Shown here: piece by piece, positions 55,797 through 64,000 of the stretch | Position numbering within the stretch: position 1 is the stretch's first letter | Layout of the letters: each line of letters starts with the position of its first letter | Assembly (NCBI RefSeq): GCF_040548815.1 | Contig: NZ_JBEPSM010000001.1 | Coordinates: 1,488,001 to 1,552,000, forward strand | Direction of reading: 5' to 3' | DNA from: Kaistia defluvii | GTDB lineage: Bacteria; Pseudomonadota; Alphaproteobacteria; Rhizobiales; Kaistiaceae | DNA length: 64,000 nt | The notes under the pieces: model-generated | Seen by the model: the letters and a program-made list of their open reading frames with translations, nothing else | Database searches by the model: none | Told to the model about the DNA's origin: nothing | Program-made: the position numbers and the translations under genes

Positions 55797-57113
55797 ATGA
55801 AGAGACGTACATTCATCGCCGGATCCCTCGGGCTCCTGGCCAGCACCGCCCTGATCGGCCATGCCTTTGCCGAGGGCAAGCGCATCACCTGGTGGTATGA
55901 GAGCGCCGATCCGAAGCAGCAGGGCTACATCAAGACGGGCATCCTCGAGCCTTTCAATGCGGCCAACCCCGACTTCAACCTGACCATCGACTATCGCGGC
56001 ACCGAGCTCGACAAGCAGATGCGCGTCGCGCTGCTTTCCGGCAACGGCCCGGACATCGTCTATACGGCCGGCCCGACCTATGTCGCGCCCATGGCCCGCG
56101 CCGGCCAGCTGCTCGCCCTCGACGACTACATGGCCCGCTTTGGCTGGGCCGACCGGATTCTTCCCGTCTTCATTGAGATGGGCAAGTATGACGGCAAGCT
56201 CTATGCGCTGCCGAAGACCTACGAGACCCTCGGCCTCTTCTACAACAAGACCCTGTTCGAGAAGCATGGCTGGAAGGCGCCGACGACGATCGCCGAGCTC
56301 GAGACGCTGGCCGACGCGATGCTCGCCGAGAAGATCGTGCCCTTCGCTTCGGGCAACGCCAACTGGCGCCCGGCCAACGAGCACTATGTCTCGATCGTGC
56401 TCAATTCGATCGCGGGCCCGGAAAATGTCTACAAGGCGCTGAAGGGCGAACTGCCCTGGACGGCCGAGCCCTTCGTCCAGGCTATCGATACGCTGAACAA
56501 GTGGTGGCAGAAGGGCTATTTCGGTCCCAACTACTTCTCGCTCAGTGACGAGCAGGCCTTCGCCCAGATGGCGACCGGCCAGGCCGGCATGATGCCCACG
56601 GGCACCTGGCAGTTCCAGCGCGTGAACACCTATTTCCCGCCCAACAACGCCGAAGTCGGCTTTGTCGGCTTCCCGAGCGCCGAGGGCGTCAAGGGCCCGG
56701 TCTATCCGCTCGGCGTCGGCTCGACCTTCTCGATCGCGACCACTTCCAAGAATGCGGACGGCGCCGCGGCGGCCATCGACTACATCTTCTCCGAGAAGTC
56801 CTATGGCGTCATGAACTCGCTCTGGCCGGGCGAGTGGAACACCCCGCTCGATGACCTCTCCAAGGTGAAGGTCGATAACGGCCTGCCGATCTATACCGAG
56901 ACGATGAAGACGCTGGCCGAGGCCGTCGGCGACAACCAGTACGGCTACACCACCTGGACCTTCCTGCCGCCGGCGACCGATTCCTACCTGGTCAGTGGTA
57001 TCGAGGAAGTCTGGCTCGGCCGCAGCACCACCGCCCAGTTCCTGGAACAACTCAACGCGACGTTCCTGCAGGAAAAGGCCGACGGCAAGGTGCCGGCCAT
57101 CCCCGCCCGGTAG
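55797..57113 (+). CDS. CUT1 sugar ABC transporter substrate-binding protein
   Basis: 438 residues, family 1 solute-binding protein. Signal peptide 1-24 (MKRRTFIAGSLGLLAS, cleavage near AFA). RITWWYESADPKQQGYIKTG, LLSGNGPDIVYTAGPTY, LYALPKTYETLGLFYNKTLFEKHGWKAP, MATGQAGMMPTGTWQF are family features. AGGAGG before ATG 55797, 27 bases after the LacI stop. Ligand unknown; the glycohydrolase at the end of the operon suggests an N- or O-glycoside. Confidence 0.9.
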   Translation: MKRRTFIAGSLGLLASTALIGHAFAEGKRITWWYESADPKQQGYIKTGILEPFNAANPDFNLTIDYRGTELDKQMRVALLSGNGPDIVYTAGPTYVAPMARAGQLLALDDYMARFGWADRILPVFIEMGKYDGKLYALPKTYETLGLFYNKTLFEKHGWKAPTTIAELETLADAMLAEKIVPFASGNANWRPANEHYVSIVLNSIAGPENVYKALKGELPWTAEPFVQAIDTLNKWWQKGYFGPNYFSLSDEQAFAQMATGQAGMMPTGTWQFQRVNTYFPPNNAEVGFVGFPSAEGVKGPVYPLGVGSTFSIATTSKNADGAAAAIDYIFSEKSYGVMNSLWPGEWNTPLDDLSKVKVDNGLPIYTETMKTLAEAVGDNQYGYTTWTFLPPATDSYLVSGIEEVWLGRSTTAQFLEQLNATFLQEKADGKVPAIPAR

Positions 57114-57129
57114 CACCCCCACGCCTGAC

Positions 57130-57157
57130 GGAGCGGCGGCGCGATCGTCGCCGCTCC
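57130..57157 (+). other. Stem-loop between binding-protein and permease genes
   Basis: GGAGCGGCG (57130-57138) / CGCCGCTCC (57149-57157), 9-bp perfect stem with a 10-base loop and only TT after it. Same placement as the hairpins of the other importers in this window. Confidence 0.6.
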
Positions 57158-57176
57158 TTCCCGCGGAGAACCCAGC

Positions 57177-58022
57177 ATGTATCGGCTCTATCTCGTCCCG
57201 ACATTGCTCATCAATGTCGTCATCATCTTCATTCCCGCAGTCCTGACCATTGCGCTGGCCTTCTTCCGCTGGGACGGCATCACGACGCCCGTCTTCATCG
57301 GGCTTCAGAATTTCCAGGCCCTGTGGTTCGACCGCGTGTTCTGGACCGCGCTCACCAACAACCTGATCTGGACCGGCATTTTCCTGACGATCCCGATCTT
57401 CATGGGCCTGCTGGCGGCGACGCTGCTGCTGATCGCCCGTCGCGGCAGCATGTTCTTCCAGGTGATCTACTTCCTGCCGATGATCATCGCGACCGCGATC
57501 CTTGCGCGCGTCTGGCAGGGCATGATCTACAGCCCGGTCTCGGGCGTGAACGGCATGCTGCAGCGCATGGGCTTTCCCACGCTGGACCCGCTGACGCAGC
57601 CCTCCACCGCGCTGCTCGGCATCGCCACCGTCGACCTCTGGCACTGGTGGGGATTTCTGTGCGTCATCTTCTTCGCCGCGCTCCGCCAGGTCCCGCAGGA
57701 GCAGATCGAATTCGCCCGGCTCGAAGGCGTCAGCTTCTGGAAGATCCTGCGCTACGTGCTGATCCCGGCGATCTGGCCGACCATCACCCTGATGATGATC
57801 ATGACGGTGATCTGGTCGTTCCTGGTGTTCGACTTCGTCTACATCCTGACCCAGGGCGGCCCAGCCTTCTCCAGCGAAGTGCTCTCCACCCTCGCCTATC
57901 GCAGCGCCTTCTACGACCTCGCGGTCGGCAAGGCCGCGGCCGTCGCCGTCGTCATCAGCCTGTTCGGCCTGGTCGCGACCGCCTTCTACATCCGGGCGCA
58001 GGCCAAGGAGTTCCACCAGTGA
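57177..58022 (+). CDS. CUT1 sugar ABC transporter permease (MalF type)
   Basis: 281 residues with six hydrophobic segments; EAA loop EQIEFARLEGVSFWKILRYVLIPAIWPT (about residues 178-205). Membrane subunit of the LacI-controlled importer. Stop overlaps the next start as GTGA. Confidence 0.9.
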   Translation: MYRLYLVPTLLINVVIIFIPAVLTIALAFFRWDGITTPVFIGLQNFQALWFDRVFWTALTNNLIWTGIFLTIPIFMGLLAATLLLIARRGSMFFQVIYFLPMIIATAILARVWQGMIYSPVSGVNGMLQRMGFPTLDPLTQPSTALLGIATVDLWHWWGFLCVIFFAALRQVPQEQIEFARLEGVSFWKILRYVLIPAIWPTITLMMIMTVIWSFLVFDFVYILTQGGPAFSSEVLSTLAYRSAFYDLAVGKAAAVAVVISLFGLVATAFYIRAQAKEFHQ

Positions 58023-58864
58023 AGCACGAAGTGAAACTCGTCGAGAGCCGGACGACGCTCATCCTGACCTATACGGTGCTCAGCATCGCGCTGATCATCA
58101 CGCTGTTTCCGATCGCGCTGCTGGTGCTGAATTCCGTCAAGCCGGCCGCCCAGATCGTGCAGAACCCGCTGGCCTGGCCCGAGACGTTTCGCTGGGACAA
58201 TTTCACCCGCGCCTGGGAAGACGCCCGCTTCTCCCAGACCATGCTGAATTCGGTGATCCTGACGGCGACGACCATTATTCTGGTCTGCACGACGTCCTCG
58301 CTGACCGCCTATGTGCTCGCCAGGCGCAAGATCGAAAGCTGGAAGATCGTCACCTTCTACCTGCTCGGCACGACGACGGCGCCGATCCAGCTCTTTCTGT
58401 TTCCGCTCTATTTCGGCTTCGCCAAGCTCGGCCTGATCAACAATCCCTTCGCCGTGGCGCTGATCTACACGGCGATCTTCTCGCCCTTCGCCGTCATGCT
58501 GCTGCGCACCTACTTCCTCGCCATCCCCGGCGAACTCGAGGAAGCCGCGCAGATCGACGGCGCCAGTCACTGGCAGGTCTTCACCCGGATCATGCTGCCG
58601 ATCGTCTCGCCCGGCATCCTGACCGTGGCGCTGATCATCGGCCTCTATTCATGGAACGAGTTCCTGATCGCCACGACCTTCCTGCAGGGCTCGGAGAACA
58701 TGACCGCCGTCGTGTCCTTCTTCCTGCTGAGCGGCCAGTACAGCTCCGACTGGGGGGAGATCATGGCAGCCGCGCTGATCATCGTCCTGCCCGTCGTCAT
58801 CCTCTTTGTCCTGCTGCAGCGCCGCTTCATCGAAGGCATGGCCGGCGGCTCGGTGAAGGGCTGA
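58019..58864 (+). CDS. CUT1 sugar ABC transporter permease (MalG type)
   Basis: 281 residues, six membrane segments, EAA loop ELEEAAQIDGASHWQVFTRIMLPIVSPG (about residues 170-197). GTG 58019 follows AAGGAG and overlaps the previous stop; the open frame starting at 57323 lies inside the previous gene and was trimmed. No ATPase subunit is encoded in the operon, so a shared MsmK/UgpC-type ATPase must serve it. Confidence 0.9.
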   Translation: MKHEVKLVESRTTLILTYTVLSIALIITLFPIALLVLNSVKPAAQIVQNPLAWPETFRWDNFTRAWEDARFSQTMLNSVILTATTIILVCTTSSLTAYVLARRKIESWKIVTFYLLGTTTAPIQLFLFPLYFGFAKLGLINNPFAVALIYTAIFSPFAVMLLRTYFLAIPGELEEAAQIDGASHWQVFTRIMLPIVSPGILTVALIIGLYSWNEFLIATTFLQGSENMTAVVSFFLLSGQYSSDWGEIMAAALIIVLPVVILFVLLQRRFIEGMAGGSVKG

Positions 58865-58889
58865 TACCAAAATTTCTATGGAGGCAACA

Positions 58890-60998
58890 TTGACCCTACC
58901 GAGCGATTATCTGGACCGCGTCTATGCCGGCGTTCTCGGCAAGCTGATCGGCGTCTATCTCGGCCGCCCCTTCGAGGGCTGGACCTACCAGCGCATCATG
59001 GAGGAGCTCGGTCCGATCGACTATTACGTCCACGACCGCCTCGACCAGCCGCTGGTCGTCACCGATGACGACGTCGCCGGAACCTTCACCTTCGTCCGCG
59101 CGCTGGAAGACTACGGCGTTTCGCCGGACCTGTCGGCCGAGGATATCGGCAAGGCCTGGCTCAACTACATCGTCGAAGAGCGCTCGATCCTGTGGTGGGG
59201 CGGCGTCGGCAATTCAACCGAGCACACCGCCTGGATCAATTTGAAGAAGGGCATCCCCGCCCCCGCTTCCGGCTCCATGGCCACCAACGGCCAGCCGGTT
59301 GCCGAGCAGATCGGCGCGCAGATCTTCATCGATGGCTGGGCGCTCGTCGCGCCGAACCAGCCGAAGCTGGCGGCCAAGCTCGCCGAGCAGGCCGGCAAGG
59401 TCAGCCATGACGGCGAATCCGTCTATGCCGCCATGCTCTGGGCCGCGATGGAGGCAGAAGCCTTCGGGAGTCGCGACATCGACCACCTGCTCGATGTCGG
59501 CCTCTCGGTCATTCCGGCCGACTGCCTGATCGCCAAGCTGATCGCCGACGTGCGCCGCTGGCACAGGGAGAACGCTGACTGGCGCGTCGCCCGCCAGCTC
59601 ATCCAGGACCATTACGGCTACGACAAATATCCCGGCAACTGCCACGTCGTGCCCAACCACGCGCTGATGATCATGTCGGTGCTCTACGCGCCGGACGATT
59701 TCCAGAAGGCGCAGATGATCGTCAACACGTCGGGCTGGGATACCGATTGCAACGCCGGCAATGTCGGCTGCCTCATGGGCATCATGCTGGGTCTCGACGG
59801 CATCGAGGCCGGGCCCGACTGGCGTGGCCCCATCGCCGACCGCCTGCTGATCTCGTCCGCCGATGGCGGCAATTCGATCAACGACGCCGTCCGCGTCTCC
59901 TATTACCTCGCCAATCTCGGCCGCCAGCTTGCCGGCCAGGACAAGCTCGCCAAGCCGAAGGACGGCGCGCAGTTCCACTTCTCGCTGCCCGGCAGCCAGC
60001 AGGGATTCCGCCCACAGGCCGGCTTCACCGCCAATGCCCATCTCCGCATCGGCAACGAGGCATTCGGCAACGCGCGCGCCCTGTCGATCGGCTACGAGGC
60101 GCTCGGACCCGGCCAGCAAGCGGCGGCGATCAGTCCGACCTTCTCGCCGCCCGAACTCCTCAACATGCGCACCTACGACCTGATGGCGACGCCGCTTGTC
60201 TATCCGGGCCAGGTCGTGAAGGCCCGCATCGCGGCCCCGTCCGCCAACAAGGGCGACGTCGAGGCACGGCTGCGGCTGCGCGTCTATGACGGCGCCGACA
60301 AGCTGCGCGATGTCGATGGCGAGGCCGTCACCCTCGCGCCGGGCGCCGACACCGTGCTCGCCTGGAAGCTGCCGGAGCTGGACGGCCAGCCGATCGCCGA
60401 GATCGGCATCGTCCTGACGGCGTCGGGGCGCCGCGCCGACGGCAAGGTGCTGGTCGACTACCTGCGCTGGGACGGCGCGCCGGAAGTGACGCTGAAGCGT
60501 CCGGCCGGCGACGGCGATTTCTGGCGCATGGCCTGGGTCAACGGCGTCAGCTTCTTCTCGAAACGCTTCCCGCCGAGCTTCCGCATCTCGCAGTCGCTCG
60601 GCGACGGCATCGTCTCGCACGGCACGCGGGAATGGACCGATTACGCGCTCGACGCGGACATCATGATCCATCTCGCCGTGCATGGCGGCGTCGCGCTGCG
60701 CGTCCAGGGCCTGCGCCGCTATTACAGCCTCCGCATCACCCGCGAGGGCCAGCTCCAGATCGTGCGCGTGCGCGACGAAAAGGAGGACGTGCTGGCATCC
60801 AAGCCGTTCGAATTCGTGCTGGAAAAGGCGATCCCGGTCCGCGCGCGCGTGGTCGGCTCGACGATCTCGGCCACGGTCGGCGGCGTCGCCATCGAAGCGA
60901 CCGACCACAGCGCCGAAGCGTTCCGCGATGGCGGCATCGGCCTGACCGTCTATGAAGGCGCGCTTTCGACCGACGCGGTCAAGATCTCGGCCGCCTGA
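58890..60998 (+). CDS. ADP-ribosylglycohydrolase-fold protein with C-terminal beta-sandwich-like domain
   Basis: About 702 residues. N-terminal half is an ADP-ribosylglycohydrolase (DraG/ARH) fold: YAGVLGKLIGVYLGRPFEGW, the metal-site VVTDDDVAGTFTF, GWDTDCNAGNVGCLMG with the second acidic metal cluster. The C-terminal part (about 500-700) has the pattern of a LamG/DUF1080-like beta sandwich (DYALDADIMIHLAVHGGVALRVQG, YYSLRITREGQLQIVRV, GSTISATVGGVAIEATD). In a sugar-importer operon it more likely cleaves a small glycoside or nucleoside-like compound than protein-bound ADP-ribose. TTG 58890 has GGAGG five bases before it; ATG 58878 has none but is possible. Confidence 0.8.
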   Translation: MTLPSDYLDRVYAGVLGKLIGVYLGRPFEGWTYQRIMEELGPIDYYVHDRLDQPLVVTDDDVAGTFTFVRALEDYGVSPDLSAEDIGKAWLNYIVEERSILWWGGVGNSTEHTAWINLKKGIPAPASGSMATNGQPVAEQIGAQIFIDGWALVAPNQPKLAAKLAEQAGKVSHDGESVYAAMLWAAMEAEAFGSRDIDHLLDVGLSVIPADCLIAKLIADVRRWHRENADWRVARQLIQDHYGYDKYPGNCHVVPNHALMIMSVLYAPDDFQKAQMIVNTSGWDTDCNAGNVGCLMGIMLGLDGIEAGPDWRGPIADRLLISSADGGNSINDAVRVSYYLANLGRQLAGQDKLAKPKDGAQFHFSLPGSQQGFRPQAGFTANAHLRIGNEAFGNARALSIGYEALGPGQQAAAISPTFSPPELLNMRTYDLMATPLVYPGQVVKARIAAPSANKGDVEARLRLRVYDGADKLRDVDGEAVTLAPGADTVLAWKLPELDGQPIAEIGIVLTASGRRADGKVLVDYLRWDGAPEVTLKRPAGDGDFWRMAWVNGVSFFSKRFPPSFRISQSLGDGIVSHGTREWTDYALDADIMIHLAVHGGVALRVQGLRRYYSLRITREGQLQIVRVRDEKEDVLASKPFEFVLEKAIPVRARVVGSTISATVGGVAIEATDHSAEAFRDGGIGLTVYEGALSTDAVKISAA

Positions 60999-61090
60999 CC
61001 CATGCCCTGCGCAGAGGGCTCGCCCTCTGCGCAGCAGGCCGGACGCGCTGCGCTTGCCAGAGCGGCGGTTGCCGCTCCCCCTCAACGCTT

Positions 61091-61119
61091 AAGGCCCGCC
61101 GCTCCCCGCGGCGGGCCTT
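61091..61119. terminator. Bidirectional terminator after the glycohydrolase gene
   Basis: AAGGCCCGCCG (61091-61101) / CGGCGGGCCTT (61109-61119), 11-bp stem, 7-base loop, between convergent genes. Very similar to the terminator at 54613-54643. Confidence 0.8.
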
Positions 61120-61123
61120 TGCC

Positions 61124-61558
61124 TTAAGTCCGCTTGAGCGCTTCCAGCTCTGGGAACGGATACCAGCGCAGTTGGGGCTCCGCGCAGGCGGCGGCGTTTG
61201 GATTGATGCCGACGGGATATTTGCCGACCAGGCGAATGGAAACGGCCTTGCGCCCGGCGTAACCGCCCGCCGCGTCCTTGGCGTTCGCTTTCACGCAGAC
61301 AAACTGCACCTCGCCTCCGGGCGCGTCCATGACGCTCGAAATCTCGGCATCGCGAACCGAATAGGGATCGACCAGGTAATCCTTCGCGTCATGCACGATC
61401 ACACGTCGGATCTCGGCCGATGGAGGATGCTGGCTGGCCAACGCATCCTCCCGCGGGCTGGATACACAACCGGACAGCACGAGCACAGCCGCGACAACAA
61501 ACAGACTTCTCAAGATGGCCCCCAAGACATGCGCGCCCCGCAAATCGCCGGATCGCAA
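61124..61558 (-). CDS. Small putative lipoprotein
   Basis: About 144 residues. Hydrophobic start followed by lipobox LSGC (about residues 28-31), so the mature protein is probably a lipid-anchored periplasmic protein of about 114 residues. No family recognised; the core includes VIVHDAKDYLVDPYSVRDAEIS and FVCVKANAKDAAGGYAG, a pattern seen in small uncharacterised alphaproteobacterial lipoproteins. The start is uncertain; a TTG nearer the hydrophobic segment is possible. Confidence 0.7.
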   Translation of the reverse strand: MRSGDLRGAHVLGAILRSLFVVAAVLVLSGCVSSPREDALASQHPPSAEIRRVIVHDAKDYLVDPYSVRDAEISSVMDAPGGEVQFVCVKANAKDAAGGYAGRKAVSIRLVGKYPVGINPNAAACAEPQLRWYPFPELEALKRT

Positions 61559-61682
61559 TCCCAGAGGCTATGGCTCCACGGCGGTCGGGACAAGGCGTAA
61601 CAGGAACAGGCTAACCCCGCGCGCGGCATCTGTGGACAGCGAGCGAGAGAGGCCTGCGGAGGAATCATCCAAAGCAGGCGCC

Positions 61683-62723
61683 TTAGGCGGCTGCGCGCAG
61701 CAGCATGCCGAAGAGGTCGCGCGGGTCGTCTGGGTCGGCGAGAAGGTCGAGCTCTTCGTAAAAGGCCGTACCCGCCAACTTGTCGCGGACATAGCGCAGG
61801 GCCGAGAAGTCCTCGGTGGCGAAGCCGACGGAGTCGAAAAGGGTGATCTGTCGCCCGTCGGTTCTGCCTTGCACGTCGCCGACGATGACGCGCCAGAGCT
61901 CCGTCACCGGGTGGTCGGACGGGAGCTGCTGGATCTCGCCCTCGATGCGCGTCTGCGGCGGGTATTCCACGAAGATGTCGGCGCGTCGCAGGATGGCGGC
62001 CTGAAGCTCGGTCTTGCCGGGGCAGTCGCCGCCGACCGCGTTGATATGGATTCCCGCGCCGACGAGATTGTCGGTGAGGATCGTCGCATTCTGCTTGTCG
62101 GCCGTGACGGTGGTGACGATCTCGGCGCCTTGTACCGCTTCCTCCGTCCCGTCGCAGATCGCAATGTCGAAGCCGAAGCCCTGGAGGTTCCGTCGGCATT
62201 TCTCGCTGGCCGCACGATCGATGTCGTAGAGGCGCAAGCGATCGACGCCGATCAGCGCCTTCATCGCCAGAGCCTGGAATTCGGCCTGCGCGCCGTTGCC
62301 AATGATCGCCATGGTCCGCGCGCCCTTGGGCGCCAGGTGCCGGGCGGCGACGGCGGAGGTCGCGGCGGTGCGCAGCGCGGTCAGGATCGTCATTTCGGTG
62401 AAGAGAACGGGATAGCCGTTCGCGACATCCGCCAGGACGCCGAAGGCAGTCACGGTCTGGCGACCGTCGCGCGTGTTCTTCGGGTGGCCGTTCACATATT
62501 TGAACCCGTAGGCCGCGCCATCGGACGTCGGCATCAACTCGATGACCCCGTCCGGCGAATGGGCGGCGACGCGCGCCACCTTGTCGAAGCTCTCCCAGCG
62601 CCGGAAGTCGTCCTCGACATAGGCGCAGAGCTCGAGAAGAAAGCGCTCGATGCCGATCGACAGCACGAGCTTCATCATGTGGTCGACGCTCACGAAGGGA
62701 ACGACGTTCAGCTTGGGAGTCAT
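61683..62723 (-). CDS. Ornithine cyclodeaminase
   Basis: 346 residues, OCD/mu-crystallin family: FGFKYVNGHPKNTRDGRQTVTAFG-type start region (YGFKYVNGHPKN), TAATSAVAARHLAP, NAD site IIGNGAQAEFQALAMKALIG (about residues 134-153), INAVGGDCPGKTELQ with the catalytic aspartate. Converts ornithine to proline and ammonia. ATG 62723 was chosen over the longer frame to 62822, which runs into ctlX. Directly follows ctlX on the same strand, giving a citrulline/arginine to proline route. Confidence 0.88.
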   Translation of the reverse strand: MTPKLNVVPFVSVDHMMKLVLSIGIERFLLELCAYVEDDFRRWESFDKVARVAAHSPDGVIELMPTSDGAAYGFKYVNGHPKNTRDGRQTVTAFGVLADVANGYPVLFTEMTILTALRTAATSAVAARHLAPKGARTMAIIGNGAQAEFQALAMKALIGVDRLRLYDIDRAASEKCRRNLQGFGFDIAICDGTEEAVQGAEIVTTVTADKQNATILTDNLVGAGIHINAVGGDCPGKTELQAAILRRADIFVEYPPQTRIEGEIQQLPSDHPVTELWRVIVGDVQGRTDGRQITLFDSVGFATEDFSALRYVRDKLAGTAFYEELDLLADPDDPRDLFGMLLRAAA

Positions 62724-62748
62724 GACTTTCGTCTCCACTTTCAGGCGG

Positions 62749-63699
62749 TCAGGCGAACGAAGCCGCGGCCCCGGAACGCGCGGCGAGATGGATGCCGGCA
62801 AGCATGCAGCGCACCGAACCACCCGCGAGCTCGACCGTCGGAACGTCGAGGGCCAGCAGGGGTGTGACGGCTTCGATGCTTTCGCGCTGCGCCGGCGTCA
62901 GCGAGGCCACGGCGCGTGACGAGATCGCGAGAAACCGCCCCCTGCTGCCTCGAAGTTCGAGCGCATTGCCGGCGAACTCGCCGATCTGCGCGTGGCTCAG
63001 CGGCACGACGATGCGACCGGTCTCCTCCAGCCGCGCGCGGATTTCGGCCCGGCGCGCCTCTCCAACGATCGTGTCGAGCCCGACCAGCGCAATCTCTGTG
63101 CCGACGCACATGATGACGTTGGTGTGGTAGATCTTCGCGCCGTTCGCATCGGCGGCTTCGAACAGCATGGGCTCGAAGTTGAAATGCGTGCAGAAGCGCT
63201 CCAGCGCGACCTCGTTGGTGCGGTTCGAGCGCGCCGCATAGGCGATGCGGCCGATATGGTCGAACACCATCGCGCCCGTGCCTTCCAGGAAGACATGGTC
63301 GGGCTCGAGGCCGGAATAATCGATGACGTCCTGGACGCGGTAGCGCTGCTTCAGCATCTCGATGACGTCGGAGCGGCGCTCGCGGCGCCGGCTCGGATTG
63401 AACATCGGATAGATCGCGACATGCCCGCCGGCATGGGTCGAGAACCAGTTGTTGGGAAAGACGGAGTCCGGTGTCGCCGTGGTCTCGTCCTCGAAGAGAT
63501 GGACGGTGACGCCGGCTTCGCGCAGGCGTCCGGCCATGCGCGTTACCTCGTCGAAGGCCGCTTCCGCGATCTCGCCGCGCGTACGGAAGCCGTCCGCCGA
63601 TTGGAAGACGTTATCCGCCGCCGTTTCGGGATTGGGTGTGAAATGGTGGGGACGGATCATCACGACGCCGGATGGCGCCTGGGCTGCGAAACCGCTCAT
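62749..63699 (-). CDS. ctlX: CtlX, citrulline utilisation hydrolase (guanidine-modifying superfamily)
   Basis: 316 residues. Pentein fold: MIRPHHFTPNPETAADNVFQ at the start, DSVFPNNWFSTHAGG, FLEGTGAMVFDH, YHTNVIMCVG with the catalytic His, and GGSVRCMLAGIHL with the nucleophile Cys298. CtlX proteins were tied to citrulline use through linkage with ornithine cyclodeaminase, as here. Divergent from an Lrp/AsnC gene that probably controls it. Confidence 0.87.
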   Translation of the reverse strand: MSGFAAQAPSGVVMIRPHHFTPNPETAADNVFQSADGFRTRGEIAEAAFDEVTRMAGRLREAGVTVHLFEDETTATPDSVFPNNWFSTHAGGHVAIYPMFNPSRRRERRSDVIEMLKQRYRVQDVIDYSGLEPDHVFLEGTGAMVFDHIGRIAYAARSNRTNEVALERFCTHFNFEPMLFEAADANGAKIYHTNVIMCVGTEIALVGLDTIVGEARRAEIRARLEETGRIVVPLSHAQIGEFAGNALELRGSRGRFLAISSRAVASLTPAQRESIEAVTPLLALDVPTVELAGGSVRCMLAGIHLAARSGAAASFA

Positions 63700-63834
63700 G
63701 GCACTCGATTCAGGAGGTTGAAGAAGCCTGGAGAGACCGCAGAATAGGCGAGCAAAATGCCGGTCGAAATGTCAGTAATGGCGAAAAATGCATGCTATGC
63801 TACGCATCTTGCCAATGAAAATCGGACGTTTTGT

Positions 63835-64000
63835 ATGTACCAGCTCGACGAGCTCGATCGAAGGATGATCGACGTCCTGCGCAGTGACGGACGCGCGCCC
63901 GTGTCCAAGCTCGCCGACATTCTGGGCGTCACGCGCGGCACGGTGCAGGCGCGCATCGACCGCCTTCTGGATAGCGGCGCGCTGCTCGGCTTCACGGTGC
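63835..64000 (+). CDS. Lrp/AsnC-family regulator (3' end outside window)
   Basis: First 55 codons only. DELDRRMIDVLRSDGRAPVSKLADILGVTRGTVQARIDRLLDSGALLGF (in parts) is the AsnC helix-turn-helix. Divergent from ctlX across 135 bases, the usual layout of a local Lrp activator for an amino-acid catabolic operon. An imperfect ATGC...GCAT dyad lies at about 63788-63807 and could be its site. Confidence 0.88.
   Translation, partial: MYQLDELDRRMIDVLRSDGRAPVSKLADILGVTRGTVQARIDRLLDSGALLGFTV

Noticed and set aside
55773..61085. Long minus-strand open frames (747 and 623 codons) opposite the LacI operon
   Set aside because: Antisense shadows; the plus strand carries well-conserved transporter and ARH genes.

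Overview
The window comes from a GC-rich alphaproteobacterium, most likely of the Hyphomicrobiales (Rhizobiales). The signs are the guaA / rsmB-like / MAPEG / guaB block, a Sinorhizobium-style ehu-eut ectoine operon, an RlmE-Ppx/GppA pair and a high density of ABC importers. Genus cannot be fixed from the sequence. I see no rRNA, tRNA, insertion sequence, phage gene or CRISPR array. Both ends are cut inside genes: a sugar-binding protein at the left and an Lrp/AsnC regulator at the right.

Region 1 (1-17.5 kb) is a sugar-catabolism island. Rightward it carries an RbsABC-type importer, transketolase, a xylulokinase-like kinase, then a CUT1 importer without its own ATPase and a SorC-family regulator. 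Leftward from a promoter near 17.5 kb runs a second unit: a fused E1 alpha/beta thiamine-diphosphate dehydrogenase, a free lipoyl domain, an alpha/beta hydrolase, a second SorC regulator and a second xylulokinase-like kinase. Kinase + SorC + importer + acetoin-dehydrogenase-like complex suggests a pathway that phosphorylates a ketose and splits it to an acyl-CoA. This is the least explained system here.

Region 2 (17.6-19.4 kb) is an ECF41 sigma factor divergent from a carboxymuconolactone-decarboxylase-family gene. Both genes have textbook ECF41 promoters, and a decayed SnoaL-like gene follows the decarboxylase-family gene.

Region 3 (19.4-41.2 kb) is mainly housekeeping and scattered single-gene functions: purine synthesis (guaA, guaB), RNA methyltransferases (RsmB-like, RlmE), Ppx/GppA, a lytic transglycosylase, two tandem TupA-like ATP-grasp genes, MFS and DMT transporters, a VOC protein, an AcuI-like reductase, an ATC-hydrolase family protein, an Ntn hydrolase divergent from a solo LuxR regulator, and a formylglycine-generating enzyme with a secreted HAD phosphatase.

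Region 4 (41.2-54.6 kb) is a complete ectoine/hydroxyectoine utilisation cluster. Leftward: the MocR-type regulator enuR, then ehuABCD import and eutABCDE catabolism, with most genes overlapping by four bases. Rightward: an Lrp/AsnC regulator (DoeX-like), doeC and doeD. The doeC reading frame has no ATG, GTG or TTG at its natural start; a strong Shine-Dalgarno points to an ATC codon.

Region 5 (54.6-61.1 kb) is a LacI-regulated sugar operon: regulator, CUT1 binding protein, two permeases (no ATPase) and an ADP-ribosylglycohydrolase-fold protein with a beta-sandwich-like tail. A double palindrome overlaps the promoter and near-identical terminators flank the operon. Region 6 (61.1-64 kb) holds a small lipoprotein, ornithine cyclodeaminase and CtlX, facing an Lrp/AsnC regulator.
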